Part shown: in pieces, positions 8,570-17,893 of the stretch
Layout of the letters: each line of letters opens with the position of its first letter
How positions within the stretch are numbered: the stretch's first letter is position 1
NCBI GenBank assembly: GCA_021604505.1
Contig: BQJC01000001.1
Coordinates: 1,018,218-1,082,217 of the forward strand
Reading direction: 5' to 3'
DNA length: 64,000 nt
Source of the DNA: Nitrospinaceae bacterium
GTDB taxonomy: Bacteria; Nitrospinota; Nitrospinia; Nitrospinales; VA-1
The notes under the pieces: generated by a model
Database searches by the model: none
Told to the model about the DNA's origin: nothing
What the model saw: only the letters and a program-made list of their open reading frames with translations
Translations under genes and position numbers: made by a program

Positions 8570-9024
8570 ATATGTAAATAATGGAATCATTTTCCCAATC
8601 GATCCGCTTACACATCATTCACAATTCAGTGCTATCTTTGTAAAATCGCCCAAAATAACATGTGCGTCATAATGAAACTTGTTGCTAAATAGCATTTTGG
8701 GTCACATTTGTACACCCCAAAAGGGCCCGACGGGTGTGGTTGTCTCAGATTTGAGTTGCCCAAAATGGAAAAAATCGGAATTCCAATAATCTGAAAAAAG
8801 CTTCGAAATAATTTGGGAAAAAATTTAGCGTGTCTCTTCTTATTCGTAACTAATTGTTTGTGGTCTTGGATATTTAAATCAGGCAGGAAATCCCGTCGAA
8901 GACTTCGGGGCTATGGTGGGTTCTTTGTGGGAGATATGCTCCGATCAACTTTGTTTTGGCCTCTCCTAATTTAATCAATCCACCTTAATCAACGCACGCG
9001 ATTGGGGATCGAACTTGAAGCGGT
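8570..9024. other. Non-coding region between cbiZ and the TonB-receptor promoter
   Basis: About 455 bases without a credible gene on either strand. The sequence is AT-rich near 8570-8700 and around 8800. I looked for the conserved boxes of a cobalamin riboswitch, because cbiZ ends here and a TonB receptor follows, and did not find them. A weak inverted pair (TTGTGAAT near 8550 and ATTCACAA near 8618) brackets the promoter-proximal part and could be an operator. Nothing else is supported. Confidence 0.4.
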
Positions 9025-9696
9025 TCATGCCGCAATGGCTTCTGTAATAATTTGATGAACCACTTTCCCAATCAACTCGCCTAACACCGTGTGCATGCCG
9101 CAATAATTTTCGTGGAATTCTCCCGTTCCCGCCACCACGATGCAATCCGTTCCCGTCCCGGTTGCGGAGCGTCCGGATTTTTCGCTGACCACTCCCGCGT
9201 CTCTCAAGGCCGAAGTCTTGGCCATGGCCGCCATGTGAACGGCTTCCAATCTCCCGGCAATATCCGGCAAAGCGTTGCAGGCAAGCACAAGGTTGATGGT
9301 TCCTGTTGGATTCGGAGGGGTTTGAAACGGAACGTCTGCGCTATCTCCCGCGGCTCGCGCATTGGCCAGGCCGACGGTCGCTATGCCGTGCACCCACAGG
9401 GAGCCATGCGATAAAACGCATTCCTGATAGTTGTTTATCTCGGCTCCCGTAACAAGGCCCGTCGAGTCTTCCGGCAAGTCTAAAGAAACGATGACGGTTT
9501 TAAAGATGGAGTCCAGATCCTCTTCATCAAATTTTCCCAGTTGATGGTTGAACACACAGGATGAGATGGTATCGCCGCCGTTGTGAGGAGCCCAGCTCAA
9601 TACCGGCCAGGGCTTGGGGAATTGAATGACCAACGTGTTTTTTGCAATGCTTGGGTGGATGGGAGAACGGGTCACTTCAGGATTCTTAATTTCCAT
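9025..9696 (-). CDS. cbiZ: Adenosylcobinamide amidohydrolase (CbiZ family)
   Basis: A 223-residue CbiZ-type amidohydrolase, which in characterised members removes the aminopropanol side chain of adenosylcobinamide so that salvaged corrinoids can re-enter B12 synthesis. Family signatures visible are TGAEINNYQE, a GTINLVLACNALPD segment in mid-protein, and GTGTDCIVVAG in the C-terminal third. Length is typical. There is no signal peptide, so it is cytoplasmic. It lies 16 bases after the AMMECR1 gene and is probably co-transcribed with it. No other cobalamin gene is in the window, so its link to the TonB receptor 0.5 kb downstream is only suggestive. Confidence 0.85.
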   Translation of the reverse strand: MEIKNPEVTRSPIHPSIAKNTLVIQFPKPWPVLSWAPHNGGDTISSCVFNHQLGKFDEEDLDSIFKTVIVSLDLPEDSTGLVTGAEINNYQECVLSHGSLWVHGIATVGLANARAAGDSADVPFQTPPNPTGTINLVLACNALPDIAGRLEAVHMAAMAKTSALRDAGVVSEKSGRSATGTGTDCIVVAGTGEFHENYCGMHTVLGELIGKVVHQIITEAIAA

Positions 9697-9712
9697 AGAC
9701 GATTTTTCTTTT

Positions 9713-10231
9713 TCAATGATAGCGCTTCACTTCAAAGCGGTACATCTCGCAAGGTTCGTTTTCGGTCATCCCGGCTTTTTTGCGGCAGATTTTGAGTTGC
9801 TTTGCGACCGTGTCCACGCCTTCCAGGTCGGGCAGCAGGACGCCCTGTTTTTCTCCTGCCTTCAATTCCACGCCGTACTTCTTGCAGTCCAATTGCGAAA
9901 CGTCGTCGATTCTTTCCAAAGGCGTGAGAACGTCCACGGAAAAGGTCAAACGGGACAACTCCTCCTGGGAAACGGGATAAAAGCGCGGGTCGCGGCTGGC
10001 GGCGCTGATGGCGTTGTGGATGATTTCCACCGCCAGGTTGTCATGGGCCGGTGTCAGGTTGCCGATGCATCCTCTAAGCCTGGGTCCGTTTTTGATGGAC
10101 ACAAACACGCCTTTGGGTTCTTGTAAGTCCTGGGTGAGGTCCTTGGGGCAGGGCAGGGGAACGCCGTGTTCCAGATAATGAGAAACGGATTGCAGGGCCA
10201 GAGCGACATAAGGATGTGGATTGGTTTCCAT
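9713..10231 (-). CDS. AMMECR1-domain protein (AmmeMemoRadiSam A-type)
   Basis: A 172-residue AMMECR1 protein. The hallmark LRGCIGNL motif is near residue 56, followed by the family segments AISAASRDPRFYPVSQEEL and LTFSVDVLTPLERI. In many bacteria AMMECR1 (A) occurs with a Memo-like protein (B) and a radical SAM enzyme in the AmmeMemoRadiSam system; neither partner is next to it here. The biochemical role of the domain is not settled. It is encoded directly upstream of cbiZ with a 16-base gap, implying co-expression. Confidence 0.88.
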   Translation of the reverse strand: METNPHPYVALALQSVSHYLEHGVPLPCPKDLTQDLQEPKGVFVSIKNGPRLRGCIGNLTPAHDNLAVEIIHNAISAASRDPRFYPVSQEELSRLTFSVDVLTPLERIDDVSQLDCKKYGVELKAGEKQGVLLPDLEGVDTVAKQLKICRKKAGMTENEPCEMYRFEVKRYH

Positions 10232-10359
10232 ACGCCCTTTTTGGTTGGATTACCCTCTAGTAAAACCATAATACGTTGTATGAAAAGGCGCAACTAATTA
10301 TTGGCCGGGTCAACGGCGGGGATGAGCTTTAAACGGGGTTTGAAGGGTTATTACGTGTT

Positions 10360-11361
10360 TCAGTGGCAGGATTTTGCCGTGGTGTAGCGGTCCACAGTGT
10401 GATCGGCGACGGTGACCAGGCATTCGATGTATTCCGGGCACGGAAAGGGAGTATTACGCAAGGTGGTTTTCGCCCGGTCCAGATATTCGCGGGCCAGATT
10501 CAAGGTGTATTCCACCGATTTGGCCTCCCGCATGCGTTCGAGAATGTAGTCGAATTCCTTATTAGTGATATTTTCGTTTTGCACAAAGGATTCAATTTTC
10601 TTTTTCAATGCGTCGTCGCCGTTCTGGAAGAGGTGCAACAACGGCAGGGTAACATGGCCTTCTTTAAAATCAGTTCCAGGGGGTTTGCCGAGAAGCTCTT
10701 CATCGCCTCCATAGTCCATGGCGTCGTCCACCAATTGAAACGCCATGCCAAAATCATTGCCGAAGGATACCAGGGCGCGCACCTGCTCTTCATTTGCATT
10801 GGCAAGCAAAGCTCCCATTTCACAACTCACGGAAATGATGGAGGCCGTTTTTCGGTGAATGACATCCAGACAGTGTTTTTTGCTGACCTCAAGCTTTCTG
10901 GCCTGGGTGAATTCAAGAATCCCGCCTTCGACCAGAATTTTGGTGGCCTGCGCAATGGCGCGGATAATTTTTCCGTCGCAGTCCTCGGCCAGAATCAGAA
11001 TGGCCCGGGAGATCAAAAAATCTCCGACGAGAATGCTGGCGTCGCTCCCCCATTTGGAATTTACGGTTTCGTGCCCGCGCCGGACGGTCGTTTCGTCCAC
11101 CACATCGTCGTGAAGAAGCGTGGCGGCATGGATGTATTCAATGACACAGCCGTGCTTGATGACGGCGTCGTCGATCTCCCGGCCACACAGCTTGGCGGAG
11201 ATCAGGGCCAGAAGGGGGCGGACCCGCTTCCCGCCGGCGTCCATGAGATAGGAGCTGATGCCGGGAATCAGGGGAATGTCCGATTCGTAGTTCTTTCGGA
11301 TCGCATCCTCAAGCCCTGCCAGTTCTTCTTTAAATTGCCTTGTTACCGCGTTAAAATCCAT
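10360..11361 (-). CDS. Trans-polyprenyl diphosphate synthase (IspB/HepT type)
   Basis: A 333-residue all-trans polyprenyl diphosphate synthase, which extends farnesyl or geranylgeranyl diphosphate with isopentenyl diphosphate to make the quinone side chain. Both aspartate-rich Mg-binding motifs are present: DDVVDE (about residue 91) and DDAMDYGG (about residue 220). The substrate-binding GGKRVRP motif is near residue 43. Length and the residues before the first motif fit long-chain (C40-C50) enzymes rather than IspA. It is cytoplasmic and probably serves menaquinone or ubiquinone synthesis. The gene is divergent from the glycosyltransferase at 11602. Confidence 0.9.
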   Translation of the reverse strand: MDFNAVTRQFKEELAGLEDAIRKNYESDIPLIPGISSYLMDAGGKRVRPLLALISAKLCGREIDDAVIKHGCVIEYIHAATLLHDDVVDETTVRRGHETVNSKWGSDASILVGDFLISRAILILAEDCDGKIIRAIAQATKILVEGGILEFTQARKLEVSKKHCLDVIHRKTASIISVSCEMGALLANANEEQVRALVSFGNDFGMAFQLVDDAMDYGGDEELLGKPPGTDFKEGHVTLPLLHLFQNGDDALKKKIESFVQNENITNKEFDYILERMREAKSVEYTLNLAREYLDRAKTTLRNTPFPCPEYIECLVTVADHTVDRYTTAKSCH

Positions 11362-11601
11362 ATATGGTCAACCATTTTTGGAGCAATAGTATTACTATGG
11401 CCGGACGAGTTGGAGGGGATGTCGAATCATCGCCCTGATTGGATATTTTCTACCGGTGCATCTGGCGGAAGCTATTATTTTTATGGGAAAAATGGCATTT
11501 TGTCAAGCCAATTATGGGTTCTCAAAAAACTTAAGAAAGCCGAATATTTTGTGTCCTGAAAATTTTTCACACATCTGTTTACCGGGCGAAAGGGAGAGCC
11601 T

Positions 11602-12495
11602 GTGAACCCCCTGGTGACGGTCATTCTTCCGACCTATAACCGCGCCGACTTTTTGCGGGAGTCGATCCAATCGGTTATGTTTCAAACCTTTACCGATTTT
11701 GAGCTGATCGTGGTCGACGATGGTTCCACAGACCATACGAACGAGGTGGTGCGGGAGTTTTCGGGAATCCGCACCCTATCCTGCCCGGCAAACGGCGGCG
11801 TGTCGAAAGCCAGAAACCTGGGGATCGCGGAGGCCCGGGGGCGCTACATCTGTTTTCTCGATTCCGATGATTTGTGGGTGAAAAATAAGCTGGAAACTCA
11901 AATATCCTGGATGGAATCGCAAAAAGATTGCCAGGTGTGCTATACCGATGAAATCTGGATTCGGCGGGGAGTTCGCGTCAATCCCATGAATAAGCATCGC
12001 AAGGTGTCCGGGGATATTTTTTCCCATTGCCTGCCGCTTTGCATCGTCAGCCCCTCATCGGTTTTGATGCGGGCTTCGGTTTTTTCTGAGGTAGGAGTGT
12101 TCGACGAGACGTTGACTGTTTGCGAAGACTACGATCTGTGGCTGAGGATTTCAATGAAATACCCGTTTCACTGGAACGACGGGAAGTTGATCGTCAAACG
12201 GGGAGGGCATGACGATCAACTCTCGGCCCGGTATTGGGGGATGGATCGATTCAGAGTCTACGCTCTTGAAAAGCTCCTTCGCGATCCGAATTTAATCGGC
12301 AAACGGCGGGATCAGGTTCTTGAGACCATGCAGGACAAATGCAATATTTTGATCCAGGGATTTGCCAAACGTGGAAAGCTCAGGGAAGCGGAATATTACC
12401 GGAAGCTGGTAAAGCGATACTCAGGCAGGGAAAGTCTAAACGAAGAGTTGGAAACCGAGGGGTTGAACGCTCTGCAAATACCGGGAATGGAATAG
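11602..12495 (+). CDS. Family 2 glycosyltransferase
   Basis: A 297-residue GT-A fold glycosyltransferase of family 2. It begins VTVILPTYNRADFL, has the nucleotide-binding VVDDGST (D39/D40) and the metal-binding DSDD (87-90) followed by LWV. A CEDYDLWLRIS segment around residue 174 matches the ED acceptor-site region of such enzymes. No membrane segment is visible. It starts with GTG preceded by GGGAG. The HEAT-repeat gene follows 7 bases later and is probably co-transcribed. The sugar and acceptor are not predictable; a role in surface polysaccharide is likely given manC nearby. Confidence 0.9.
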   Translation: MNPLVTVILPTYNRADFLRESIQSVMFQTFTDFELIVVDDGSTDHTNEVVREFSGIRTLSCPANGGVSKARNLGIAEARGRYICFLDSDDLWVKNKLETQISWMESQKDCQVCYTDEIWIRRGVRVNPMNKHRKVSGDIFSHCLPLCIVSPSSVLMRASVFSEVGVFDETLTVCEDYDLWLRISMKYPFHWNDGKLIVKRGGHDDQLSARYWGMDRFRVYALEKLLRDPNLIGKRRDQVLETMQDKCNILIQGFAKRGKLREAEYYRKLVKRYSGRESLNEELETEGLNALQIPGME

Positions 12496-12502
12496 GAACT
12501 CA

Positions 12503-13657
12503 ATGAACGATCGAATTGTGCAAACCTTCAAAAACTGTATAGGGACCGCATGTTTTTTAGTGGCTGTGTTGCTGATCACCGTCCCGCTGGCGGCTCTCGA
12601 AAAACCTGAAGGCGCAATCCAGAAAATCAGGCAACGCTGTTTTTCCATACTTTTTCACGCCATCAAAAGTGAGAACGCCTATATTCGCGGGGCCGCGGCA
12701 AGAGCCGCCGGGGAATCCAAAGATCCCGCCCTCATCCCCCTTTTAAAAAAAGCGTCGACGGATGTTTACCACACCAACCGGCTGTTTGCACTTCAAGGGT
12801 TGAAGAGTTTTTCCGAAAAAGATGCGGCGGCCACTGCCCTGAACCTTTCCAGGGATTCCAATGTATGGGTGAAAAGCGCGGCTCTCGAAATATTGGGAGA
12901 GTTGGGCGGACCGGAGGCGAAGGAGAAAATTCGTCCACAACTGGATTCCCCGGACCGTCCGGTGCGAATGGCTGCGGCGGCGGCATTGTATAAACTGGGA
13001 GAAAAAGAACATCTATCCCTTTTGCTGGAAATGTCGCGGGATTCCAATTCCATTTCCAGGTACCAGGCCATTGGCTATCTCGGCAAGATTCGTACCGAGG
13101 AGATGCTTCCACATTTAACCGCTCTGCTCGACGACCGGGAAGACGAAGTGGTTTTCTACAGCCTGAAGGCCATCGGTCCATTGGCAAGGCCGGATATTTT
13201 CCCCCAATTAACGAAATTGACATTGAGCAACAATCCTTCCATTCGCTATCAGGCGGTGCTGATCATGGGGCATTTACCTCCGGACATTTCCTTAAGCCGC
13301 GTCAGGGAGCTTTGTGAGGATGCGGACCCGATGGTGAGGGTTTCCGCCGCGGTGTCGATGAACCGTTTGGGTTCTGAAGAATGCGGAAAGGTCTTCGCCG
13401 AGGAACTTGAAAATTCCGACTATGGGGTCCGCAGTACCGCCGCCAGAATCCTTGGAGAAATCAATCTGTCGGACCGGGTGCAATTACTGGATCATGCTCT
13501 CAAGGATGAAAACACGCGCGTGCGTACGGCGGGAGTCCGGGCGGTGGGCATGATGGGCGGAGCGGAAGCGTTTCCGCTTTTGATGCGTATGCTGGATGAC
13601 CCGCAAGAGGCCGTTCGGGCTTATGCCGCAGGCAATTTGATCAAGCTCACGAGTTAA
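12503..13657 (+). CDS. Exported HEAT-repeat protein
   Basis: A 384-residue protein built almost wholly of HEAT/PBS-lyase-type helical repeats. The N-terminal hydrophobic stretch (about 13-32, ending PLAALEK) looks like a signal peptide or anchor. At least eight repeats of about 31 residues follow, each with the pattern of a PxVRxxAAxALGxLG-like unit (for example NVWVKSAALEILGELG, NTRVRTAGVRAVGMMG, QEAVRAYAAGNLIKL). Such repeats form curved scaffolds for protein binding and have no catalytic residues of their own. It lies directly behind the glycosyltransferase gene, suggesting a shared pathway, but a partner cannot be named. Confidence 0.85.
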   Translation: MNDRIVQTFKNCIGTACFLVAVLLITVPLAALEKPEGAIQKIRQRCFSILFHAIKSENAYIRGAAARAAGESKDPALIPLLKKASTDVYHTNRLFALQGLKSFSEKDAAATALNLSRDSNVWVKSAALEILGELGGPEAKEKIRPQLDSPDRPVRMAAAAALYKLGEKEHLSLLLEMSRDSNSISRYQAIGYLGKIRTEEMLPHLTALLDDREDEVVFYSLKAIGPLARPDIFPQLTKLTLSNNPSIRYQAVLIMGHLPPDISLSRVRELCEDADPMVRVSAAVSMNRLGSEECGKVFAEELENSDYGVRSTAARILGEINLSDRVQLLDHALKDENTRVRTAGVRAVGMMGGAEAFPLLMRMLDDPQEAVRAYAAGNLIKLTS

Positions 13658-13665
13658 GCCAAAGA

Positions 13666-13703
13666 AGACAACTCCATCCCGGTCCGGGGTCGGAGTGGTG
13701 TCT
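13666..13703. terminator. Possible bidirectional terminator
   Basis: An imperfect inverted repeat (arms AGACAACTCC and GGAGTGGTGTCT) with a GC-rich interior lies in the 47-base gap between the converging HEAT-repeat and manC genes. There is no clear T tract, so it is tentative. Confidence 0.3.
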
Positions 13704-13704
13704 A

Positions 13705-15135
13705 TCAACAGCGGTTATAGTCATCCTCATAGCGGGTGATGTCAGTTTCATCCACCCGTTGGCCCTGCTGAACTTCGATGAGTATCAGATCGGTTTCGTG
13801 GGGATTTGCCAGGCGGTGCTTAGATCCCTGGGGGATGAGCAGCGATTCGTTCTTTTTCAGAGCAATTTGTTTGTCGTCAAGATCCACGAGCGCCGATCCC
13901 GAAACCACCGTCCAGTGTTCACTCCGGTGCGAATGCGATTGCAGGCTGAGCCGTTCGCCGCTGTTAACGTCAATGCGTTTTACCAGGTAATGGTCTTTTT
14001 CCTCCAGGACGGTGTAAGAGCCCCAGGGTTTTTGGACGGTGGCGCCGAGTCTCACTTCCGGGCGCTTTTGTTCTTTCAATTTATCCACAAGCTTTTTGAC
14101 CTCCTGAGCCTTGTTTTTATTGCATACCAGAAGCGCATCGCGGGTATCCACCACGATAAGATCTTTAAGCCCCACCGCGCCGATGATTCGCTCATCGCCA
14201 TGGATGATGGAGCCGGAACAGTCCAGTTGCGTCACGTTTCCCTTGAGAATATTTCCATCCGGGTCGCTTTCGCTCACCTCTTCAAGAGCGTTCCAGGCGC
14301 CGACATCGCTCCAGTTTATTTCTGCGGGAATCAAAGCGGCATGTTTGGTTTTCTCCATGATTCCATAGTCGATAGAAATAGACGGCAGAGTGTTGTATAT
14401 TTTTTTTCCTTCGAGGTCAAGAGCCTGGTAGGGATACTTTCCTGAATTTTCAATCGCATGAGAGACAATCGCGTCCAACTTGTCATAAAGTTCGGGCAGA
14501 TGGTTTTTCATTTCATCAAGAAGAGAAGCGACCTTCCACAGAAACACGCCGCAGTTCCAGAAATATCCACCTGCGTCGATGAGCTTTTCAGCGGTCGGTG
14601 CATCCGGTTTTTCCACGAACCGGTCCACCTGCCAGGCTCCGTTCATTCCATCCAGAGGAAGCCCTTTTTTGATGTACCCATAACCCGTTTCCGGACGGTC
14701 GGGGGAGATGCCAAGAGTCACCATGAAACCGCTTTCGGCCACTTTTTCTCCCTGCTTTAAAAGCTCATGAAACGTTTCCGGGTTTTCTACCGCATGATCC
14801 GCCGGGAAAACGGCCATCACTTCGTCGGGATTTTTTTCATGAAGGACCTTGGCCGCGTATCCAATCGCCGCTGCCGTATTTTTCCCCACAGGTTCGGTTA
14901 AAAGATGCGACGGATCGAACCCGTACTTTTCAACCTGTCGACAGGTTTCAAAGGCATGGTCGGCATGGGTGACCATGAAAATACGGTCGATGGGAATCAC
15001 AGGCAACAGTCTTTCCACCGTGTTCTGGACCATGGTTCCCGGACCCACGATTCTGAGGAGTTGTTTGGGGCTTTGTTCCCGGCTTTTGGGCCAGAAGCGC
15101 GTCCCACTGCCGCCTGCTAGAATGACGCCGAACAT
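13705..15135 (-). CDS. manC: Mannose-1-phosphate guanylyltransferase / mannose-6-phosphate isomerase
   Basis: A 476-residue bifunctional ManC/AlgA-type enzyme that makes GDP-mannose for polysaccharides. The N-terminal nucleotidyltransferase starts FGVILAGGSGTRFWPKS, the classical GGxGTR(F/L)WPxS pyrophosphorylase signature, followed by SPKQLL. FVEKPD and a WNCGVF segment are also typical. The C-terminal cupin (about 355-470) carries the isomerase region: KPWGSY, GERLSLQSHSHRSEHWTVVSG and the closing IPQGSKHRLANP. It is full length and intact. It stands alone, transcribed towards the HEAT-repeat gene. It probably supports the glycosyltransferase at 11602 or lipopolysaccharide synthesis. Confidence 0.93.
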   Translation of the reverse strand: MFGVILAGGSGTRFWPKSREQSPKQLLRIVGPGTMVQNTVERLLPVIPIDRIFMVTHADHAFETCRQVEKYGFDPSHLLTEPVGKNTAAAIGYAAKVLHEKNPDEVMAVFPADHAVENPETFHELLKQGEKVAESGFMVTLGISPDRPETGYGYIKKGLPLDGMNGAWQVDRFVEKPDAPTAEKLIDAGGYFWNCGVFLWKVASLLDEMKNHLPELYDKLDAIVSHAIENSGKYPYQALDLEGKKIYNTLPSISIDYGIMEKTKHAALIPAEINWSDVGAWNALEEVSESDPDGNILKGNVTQLDCSGSIIHGDERIIGAVGLKDLIVVDTRDALLVCNKNKAQEVKKLVDKLKEQKRPEVRLGATVQKPWGSYTVLEEKDHYLVKRIDVNSGERLSLQSHSHRSEHWTVVSGSALVDLDDKQIALKKNESLLIPQGSKHRLANPHETDLILIEVQQGQRVDETDITRYEDDYNRC

Positions 15136-15411
15136 AGAAAACCGATCACCTGTCGTCTAAGGAAGAACTCTGTAGGGAATTGTCCGTCCATGAGGGTTAA
15201 TGGATGATAGCCAATTGAATAGGTTTATGATAATTTGACGCGTCCGCTGGGTTTTGCCGCCACGTTGGGGAGTTGAAATTGATTTATCAAAGGTTTATTT
15301 ATGAATTCCCCGTGAATAATCAGAACCCATACTAGCGAAAAGTTCATCAAAGGACTACAAAAAAGAATTCTATCTGACAACGGCATTTCACACAGGTTTT
15401 TGTTCCCGATT

Positions 15412-16137
15412 ATGGAAAAAGCGATTTTTTACCCCTTTCTGGCATTTATTTTTTTAATCACCATGGTCGGTGGTTGGATTCCCACATTTAAGACGTGGTC
15501 CAAATCCACGTTCCGCATGATCATCAGTTTTTGTGCCGGTGTTTTACTGGGAGCGGTTTTCTTCCATATGTTGCCTGAGATAGGTCCGGTTCTGGGAGGG
15601 GAAGTGGGATATTCAATCATGATTGGATTTCTCCTGATCTTTATTCTGGAAAAATTCATCATGGTCCATCCTTGTGAAGAAGGGGAGTGTGATTACCACA
15701 AAATTGGCTTGGCCGCTTATGTAGGCATCGGGTTTCATAGCATCCTCGATGGCATGGCGATCGGGGCCGGAAGTTTATTGAACCTGAGCACGGTCATCAT
15801 TCTGGCGGTCACCGTGCATAAATTCCCGGCGGCGCTGGCGCTCAGCAGTCTACTGGTGCGGGGAGGGGAATACTCCAAGCAAAAAATCCTGCGTTCCATG
15901 TTTATTTTCGCGTTGACTACTCCTTTGGGTGCGGTGTTGACCATTTTATTGTTCCAGGGCGTGGATGAATATCTGGTCGCGGTGGCCCTGGGAGTTTCCG
16001 CCGGGACGTTCCTGTTTATTTCCACCGCCGACCTTCTGCCTGCGGTGATCGCCGAGCACGAAAGCAAAGAGTACAAAAATCTGGTCAGCCTTTGTTTGGG
16101 AATATTGGTCATGATCCTTTCCAAAGGGCTTGTGTAA
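15412..16137 (+). CDS. ZIP-family metal transporter
   Basis: A 241-residue inner-membrane ZIP permease, probably importing zinc or a related divalent metal. Around eight hydrophobic segments are visible. The metal-site helices are recognisable: GFHSILDGMAIGAG (H and D, helix IV) and VHKFPAALALSSLL (HxxP-type helix V), corresponding to the HN/HE motifs of the family. Helix I ends with FCAGVLLGAVFFHMLPE. A cytoplasmic loop has HPCEEGECDYHK, a short Cys/His/Glu-rich segment likely to bind metal. The ATG at 15412 is used; a TTG at 15400 is also possible. The ABC exporter genes follow within 8 bases. Confidence 0.85.
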   Translation: MEKAIFYPFLAFIFLITMVGGWIPTFKTWSKSTFRMIISFCAGVLLGAVFFHMLPEIGPVLGGEVGYSIMIGFLLIFILEKFIMVHPCEEGECDYHKIGLAAYVGIGFHSILDGMAIGAGSLLNLSTVIILAVTVHKFPAALALSSLLVRGGEYSKQKILRSMFIFALTTPLGAVLTILLFQGVDEYLVAVALGVSAGTFLFISTADLLPAVIAEHESKEYKNLVSLCLGILVMILSKGLV

Positions 16138-16144
16138 CCGAAAA

Positions 16145-17893
16145 ATGATTCCAGAAAAGATCCGTCCCTTTTTGCCGTTCATGGCCAAATACCGGCGTGA
16201 AATGGCAATCGGGATGGCCGCTCTATTGATAACCGACCTCGCCGGACTGGTGATCCCCTGGTTGTTAAAGGAGTTTGTCGATCTTCTCCCCAGGGACCCC
16301 GACCGCTCCTTACTCCTGAAATACGCAGGGCTTCTTTTTTTAACATCGGTCTTTCTGGCCGTTGGCCGCTATGGGTGGAGGAAATACCTTTTTGGTCCCT
16401 CCCGCAAAGCCGAGTTTGACATCCTCAACAAACTGTTCGCGCATTTTCTGACCCTCGACGCTTTCTATTTTCAAGGGCAAAAGCTGGGCGATCTGATTTC
16501 GCGCGCCACGAACGACCTCCGGTCGGTTCGCGATTTCATCGGACTGGGCCTCTTGATTCTCGTCGATTCCACCGTGGTCATCATCGCCTGTGTGTGTCTG
16601 ATGGTTTGGATCAACCCCGGCCTGACGATGGTGGTGATGCTTCCACTTCCCCTGGTCACTGTTTTATTTTTTAAATTTATTCAGGAAATCAGCAAACGAC
16701 ACAAGGCGGTGCAGGAGCACCTCGCAAAAATGACCGCCCGTGTTCAGGAAAACCTGGCAGGGATCCGCGTCCTGCACGCCTTTGCGCAGGAGGAAAACGA
16801 GAAAAGAAAATTTGATGAGCTGAACAGGGAATACATTCGGAAAAATCTCAGGATCACCAAACTGTTCGGCATCTTCACGCCTTCTCTGGTTTTTACCCTG
16901 GGCGTGGCGTCGATGATTTCCCTGTGGCTGGGAGGTAAGGCGGTCATAGGGCAGGAAATGACCCTGGGTTCGTTTGTCGCTTTCAACGGCTACCTGATGA
17001 TGCTGTCGTGGCCCATGATGGGTATCGGTTACGTGATCAACCTGACGCAAAAAGGCCAGACCGCCATGGCCCGCATTCAGGAAATATTTTCCGCCCAGCC
17101 TGCCATTGTGGAAGGCGAGGCTGATGCCTTCGAAATAGAAGGGAAGATTGAATTTAAAAATTTTGGCTTTACTTACCCAGAGGCGGCCTCACCCGCCTTG
17201 ACCGGAATCGATTTGACGATTCCAAAGGGAGAAACCCTGGTGATCGTCGGCAAAATCGGATCGGGAAAAAGTACGCTCGGGCAAATGCTCCCGCGTATTC
17301 TGGACGGTACCGAGGGGAACCTGCTCATTGATGGCCGGCCGATCCAAAACCTTTCCCTCACTCATCTTCGCAAAAATATCGGTTATGTGGATCAGGAACC
17401 GTTTTTGTTTTCCCTGTCCATACGCGAAAACATTCTTTTGGGAAATACCGATGCCACTCAGGAAGAAGTGGACGAAGCCGTCAAAAATGCCGGATTGGAA
17501 GCGGATCTGGACCGGTTTCCCGAGGGACTGGAAACCATTGTCGGGGAGCGGGGGGTGTCCTTGTCCGGCGGCCAAAAACAGAGGATCGCGTTAGCGAGGG
17601 CTCTACTGAAGCACCCTGGAATTCTGGTTCTGGACGACGCCTTTTCCAGCCTGGATGCGGAAACCGAGGATTTTATTTTAAAACAGATCAAGCAGACGAT
17701 TCGGGACGTGACCACGGTGATCATCACCCACCGCATGTCCATCGCCCGGCAAGCCGATCAGATCGTTGTTATGGATGGGGGGCAAATCATCGAGCGCGGA
17801 ACCCATTCGCAGTTGCTAAAAAAGCGCGGAGTTTACTTGTCAATGGCCACCAGTCAGGCCCTGGCCAGGCAAATGGAAATCACCCTGCAATGA
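16145..17893 (+). CDS. ABC exporter half-transporter, degenerate-site subunit
   Basis: A 582-residue fused permease-ATPase. Six membrane helices (about 15-300) precede an ATPase domain with Walker A GKIGSGKS, Q-loop YVDQEPFLF, signature LSGGQKQR, Walker B ILVLDDAFSSLD and H-loop ITHRMS. The residue after the Walker B aspartate is Asp instead of the catalytic Glu. Together with the altered signature of the next gene this is the arrangement of heterodimeric exporters such as TM287/288 and BmrCD, where one ATP site is inactive. ATG at 16145 is used rather than a TTG at 16130. It overlaps the partner gene by 4 bases. The substrate is unknown (lipid, drug or peptide). Confidence 0.92.
   Translation: MIPEKIRPFLPFMAKYRREMAIGMAALLITDLAGLVIPWLLKEFVDLLPRDPDRSLLLKYAGLLFLTSVFLAVGRYGWRKYLFGPSRKAEFDILNKLFAHFLTLDAFYFQGQKLGDLISRATNDLRSVRDFIGLGLLILVDSTVVIIACVCLMVWINPGLTMVVMLPLPLVTVLFFKFIQEISKRHKAVQEHLAKMTARVQENLAGIRVLHAFAQEENEKRKFDELNREYIRKNLRITKLFGIFTPSLVFTLGVASMISLWLGGKAVIGQEMTLGSFVAFNGYLMMLSWPMMGIGYVINLTQKGQTAMARIQEIFSAQPAIVEGEADAFEIEGKIEFKNFGFTYPEAASPALTGIDLTIPKGETLVIVGKIGSGKSTLGQMLPRILDGTEGNLLIDGRPIQNLSLTHLRKNIGYVDQEPFLFSLSIRENILLGNTDATQEEVDEAVKNAGLEADLDRFPEGLETIVGERGVSLSGGQKQRIALARALLKHPGILVLDDAFSSLDAETEDFILKQIKQTIRDVTTVIITHRMSIARQADQIVVMDGGQIIERGTHSQLLKKRGVYLSMATSQALARQMEITLQ

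Noticed and set aside
8570-9024. Cobalamin riboswitch between cbiZ and the TonB receptor
   Set aside because: The context is suggestive, but the conserved B12-box sequences are not visible on either strand.
10363-11559. 398-codon plus-strand frame opposite the polyprenyl diphosphate synthase
   Set aside because: The minus-strand protein has both DDxxD motifs and full family length. The plus-strand frame has no recognisable domain and is a codon-usage shadow.
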